A stretch of 33,439 bases of DNA from Bifidobacterium subtile (GTDB lineage: Bacteria > Actinomycetota > Actinomycetes > Actinomycetales > Bifidobacteriaceae): positions 1 to 33,439 of the forward strand of contig NZ_JGZR01000004.1 in the NCBI RefSeq assembly GCF_000741775.1, written 5' to 3'. Of the stretch, positions 33,052-33,439 are shown piece after piece; the stretch's first letter is position 1; each line of letters opens with the position of its first letter. The translations under genes and the position numbers were made by a program. The notes beneath the pieces were generated by a model. It saw nothing but the letters and a program-made list of their open reading frames with translations, did no database searches and was not told where the DNA came from.

Positions 33052-33439
33052 GTTTTGGTTCAATTGTTTTTTGTGGTTTTGGTCAGGTAGTTTTTTCGGG
33101 TTTGGGCGTGGGGCATGCTGACCATAGTCGGGCTGTACCTTGGTAGTGCTTCGTTATCTATCGAGGAGGGCCGGAAAGGCAATGATCAACATGTCCAGAA
33201 TCAATTCTATCCGTCGTCGGCGCAGGGAGGGCGAGTCCATCGCTTCGATCGCGCGCGCCGAAGGCGTCAGCGAGCCGACGGTGCGCAAGTATCTGAAGGT
33301 CGATGACCTGTCGGCCAGGCCGCCGGTCAGGAAGGGGCGGGCCTCGATGCTTGATGAGTGGACGCCTGTCATCGAGCAGTGGCTCGCCGAGGATCGTGTC
33401 ACGTGGCGCAAGCAGCGGCATACAGCGACCAGGGTCTGG
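33052..33439 (+). mobile_element. IS21-family element, left end (copy 3, runs out of the window)
   Basis: The T-rich start (33052 on) with TTTTTTGTGG, GGTCA, TTTTTTCGGGTTT and GGGCGTGG matches the reverse complement of the right end of IS21 copy 1 (331-388). An istA gene follows in the right position. The element is inserted in an IS30 transposase gene. Confidence 0.82.
33182..33439 (+). CDS. istA: IS21 transposase IstA, N-terminal part (continues beyond window)
   Basis: ATG 33182 (GGAAAGG upstream) or ATG 33191 opens a frame that stays open to the last base, about 86 residues. It starts with a helix-turn-helix region (RREGESIASIARAEGVSEPT) and then has the linker DEWTPVIEQWLAEDRVTWRKQRHTATRV, much like DSWLRADRSMPRKQRHTARRV in IstA copy 2. 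The catalytic core lies outside the window. Confidence 0.88.
   Translation, partial: MINMSRINSIRRRRREGESIASIARAEGVSEPTVRKYLKVDDLSARPPVRKGRASMLDEWTPVIEQWLAEDRVTWRKQRHTATRVW

Noticed and set aside
1..33439. CRISPR arrays, tRNA or rRNA genes, and phage att sites
   Set aside because: No regularly spaced 25-37 bp repeats, no cloverleaf-like segment with a CCA end and no rRNA-like stretch were seen. The only regular repeats are the 8-bp arrays and IS ends.

Overview
The window looks like an accessory, mobile-element-rich region of a high-GC Gram-positive bacterium, most likely Bifidobacterium or a close relative in the Bifidobacteriaceae. This rests on three things: codon use with clear purine-rich ribosome sites, an LAxTG-anchored surface protein of bifidobacterial style, and an IS21/ISL3/IS3/IS30 set next to a DUF559-like gene remnant. 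The species call is inference. No tRNA, rRNA, CRISPR array or housekeeping gene was recognised. GC is very high in the first 8 kb and visibly lower in the 11.4-12.1 and 16.8-20.4 kb stretches, so the region is a patchwork.

Region 1 (1-8386) is bounded on the left by the right end of an IS21 element. That IS has removed the 5' part of an alanine/proline-rich gene. Next comes a minus-strand operon, read right to left: a gene remnant, two small membrane proteins, a single-pass membrane protein paralogous to the left-hand fragment, and a 1,400-residue sortase-anchored adhesin. The adhesin's signal peptide is separated from its body by a one-base frameshift. Two arrays of degenerate 8-bp tandem repeats lie in this region.

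Region 2 (about 8382-16690) starts with a complete IS21 (istA/istB). It is followed by an ISL3 transposase C-terminal piece, a nuclease-like (DUF559-type) gene remnant and a pair of matched hairpins. Then comes a minus-strand metal/oxidative-stress cassette: P-type ATPase, HMA metallochaperone, Dps-like ferritin and a Crp/Fnr regulator. Two TTGAC-N4-GTCAA boxes lie upstream of the ATPase and of the HMA-dps genes, and they fit the regulator's E-x-x-S-R recognition helix. An ISL3 N-terminal piece in the opposite orientation closes the cassette. The two ISL3 pieces are complementary, as if one element had been split by inversion.

Region 3 (16691-30544) is the most interesting part, a defence-like island. 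It holds a two-gene module of unknown function (143 and 441 aa) and a divergent HEPN-domain protein. Then come an SNF2-type helicase with a C-terminal DUF3883 nuclease-like domain, a DUF1156 adenine methyltransferase and a DUF499 ATPase with its own N-terminal HEPN-like motif. The methyltransferase carries an in-frame TAA between its SAM-binding motif and its DPPY catalytic motif. A 14-codon stub of one more gene follows and ends at an IS3 element. The architecture suggests a restriction/modification-like anti-phage system related to the DUF1156-DUF499-helicase loci. Here it is probably damaged or altered in its methylation arm.

Region 4 (30545-33439) is IS debris: an IS3 with a frameshifted orfB, the membrane half of a ferric-reductase-like protein cut by an IS30 element, and that IS30 cut in turn by the left end of another IS21. 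The left end of this last IS21 matches the right end of the IS21 at the start of the window, so the whole window sits between two copies of the same or a very similar IS21.
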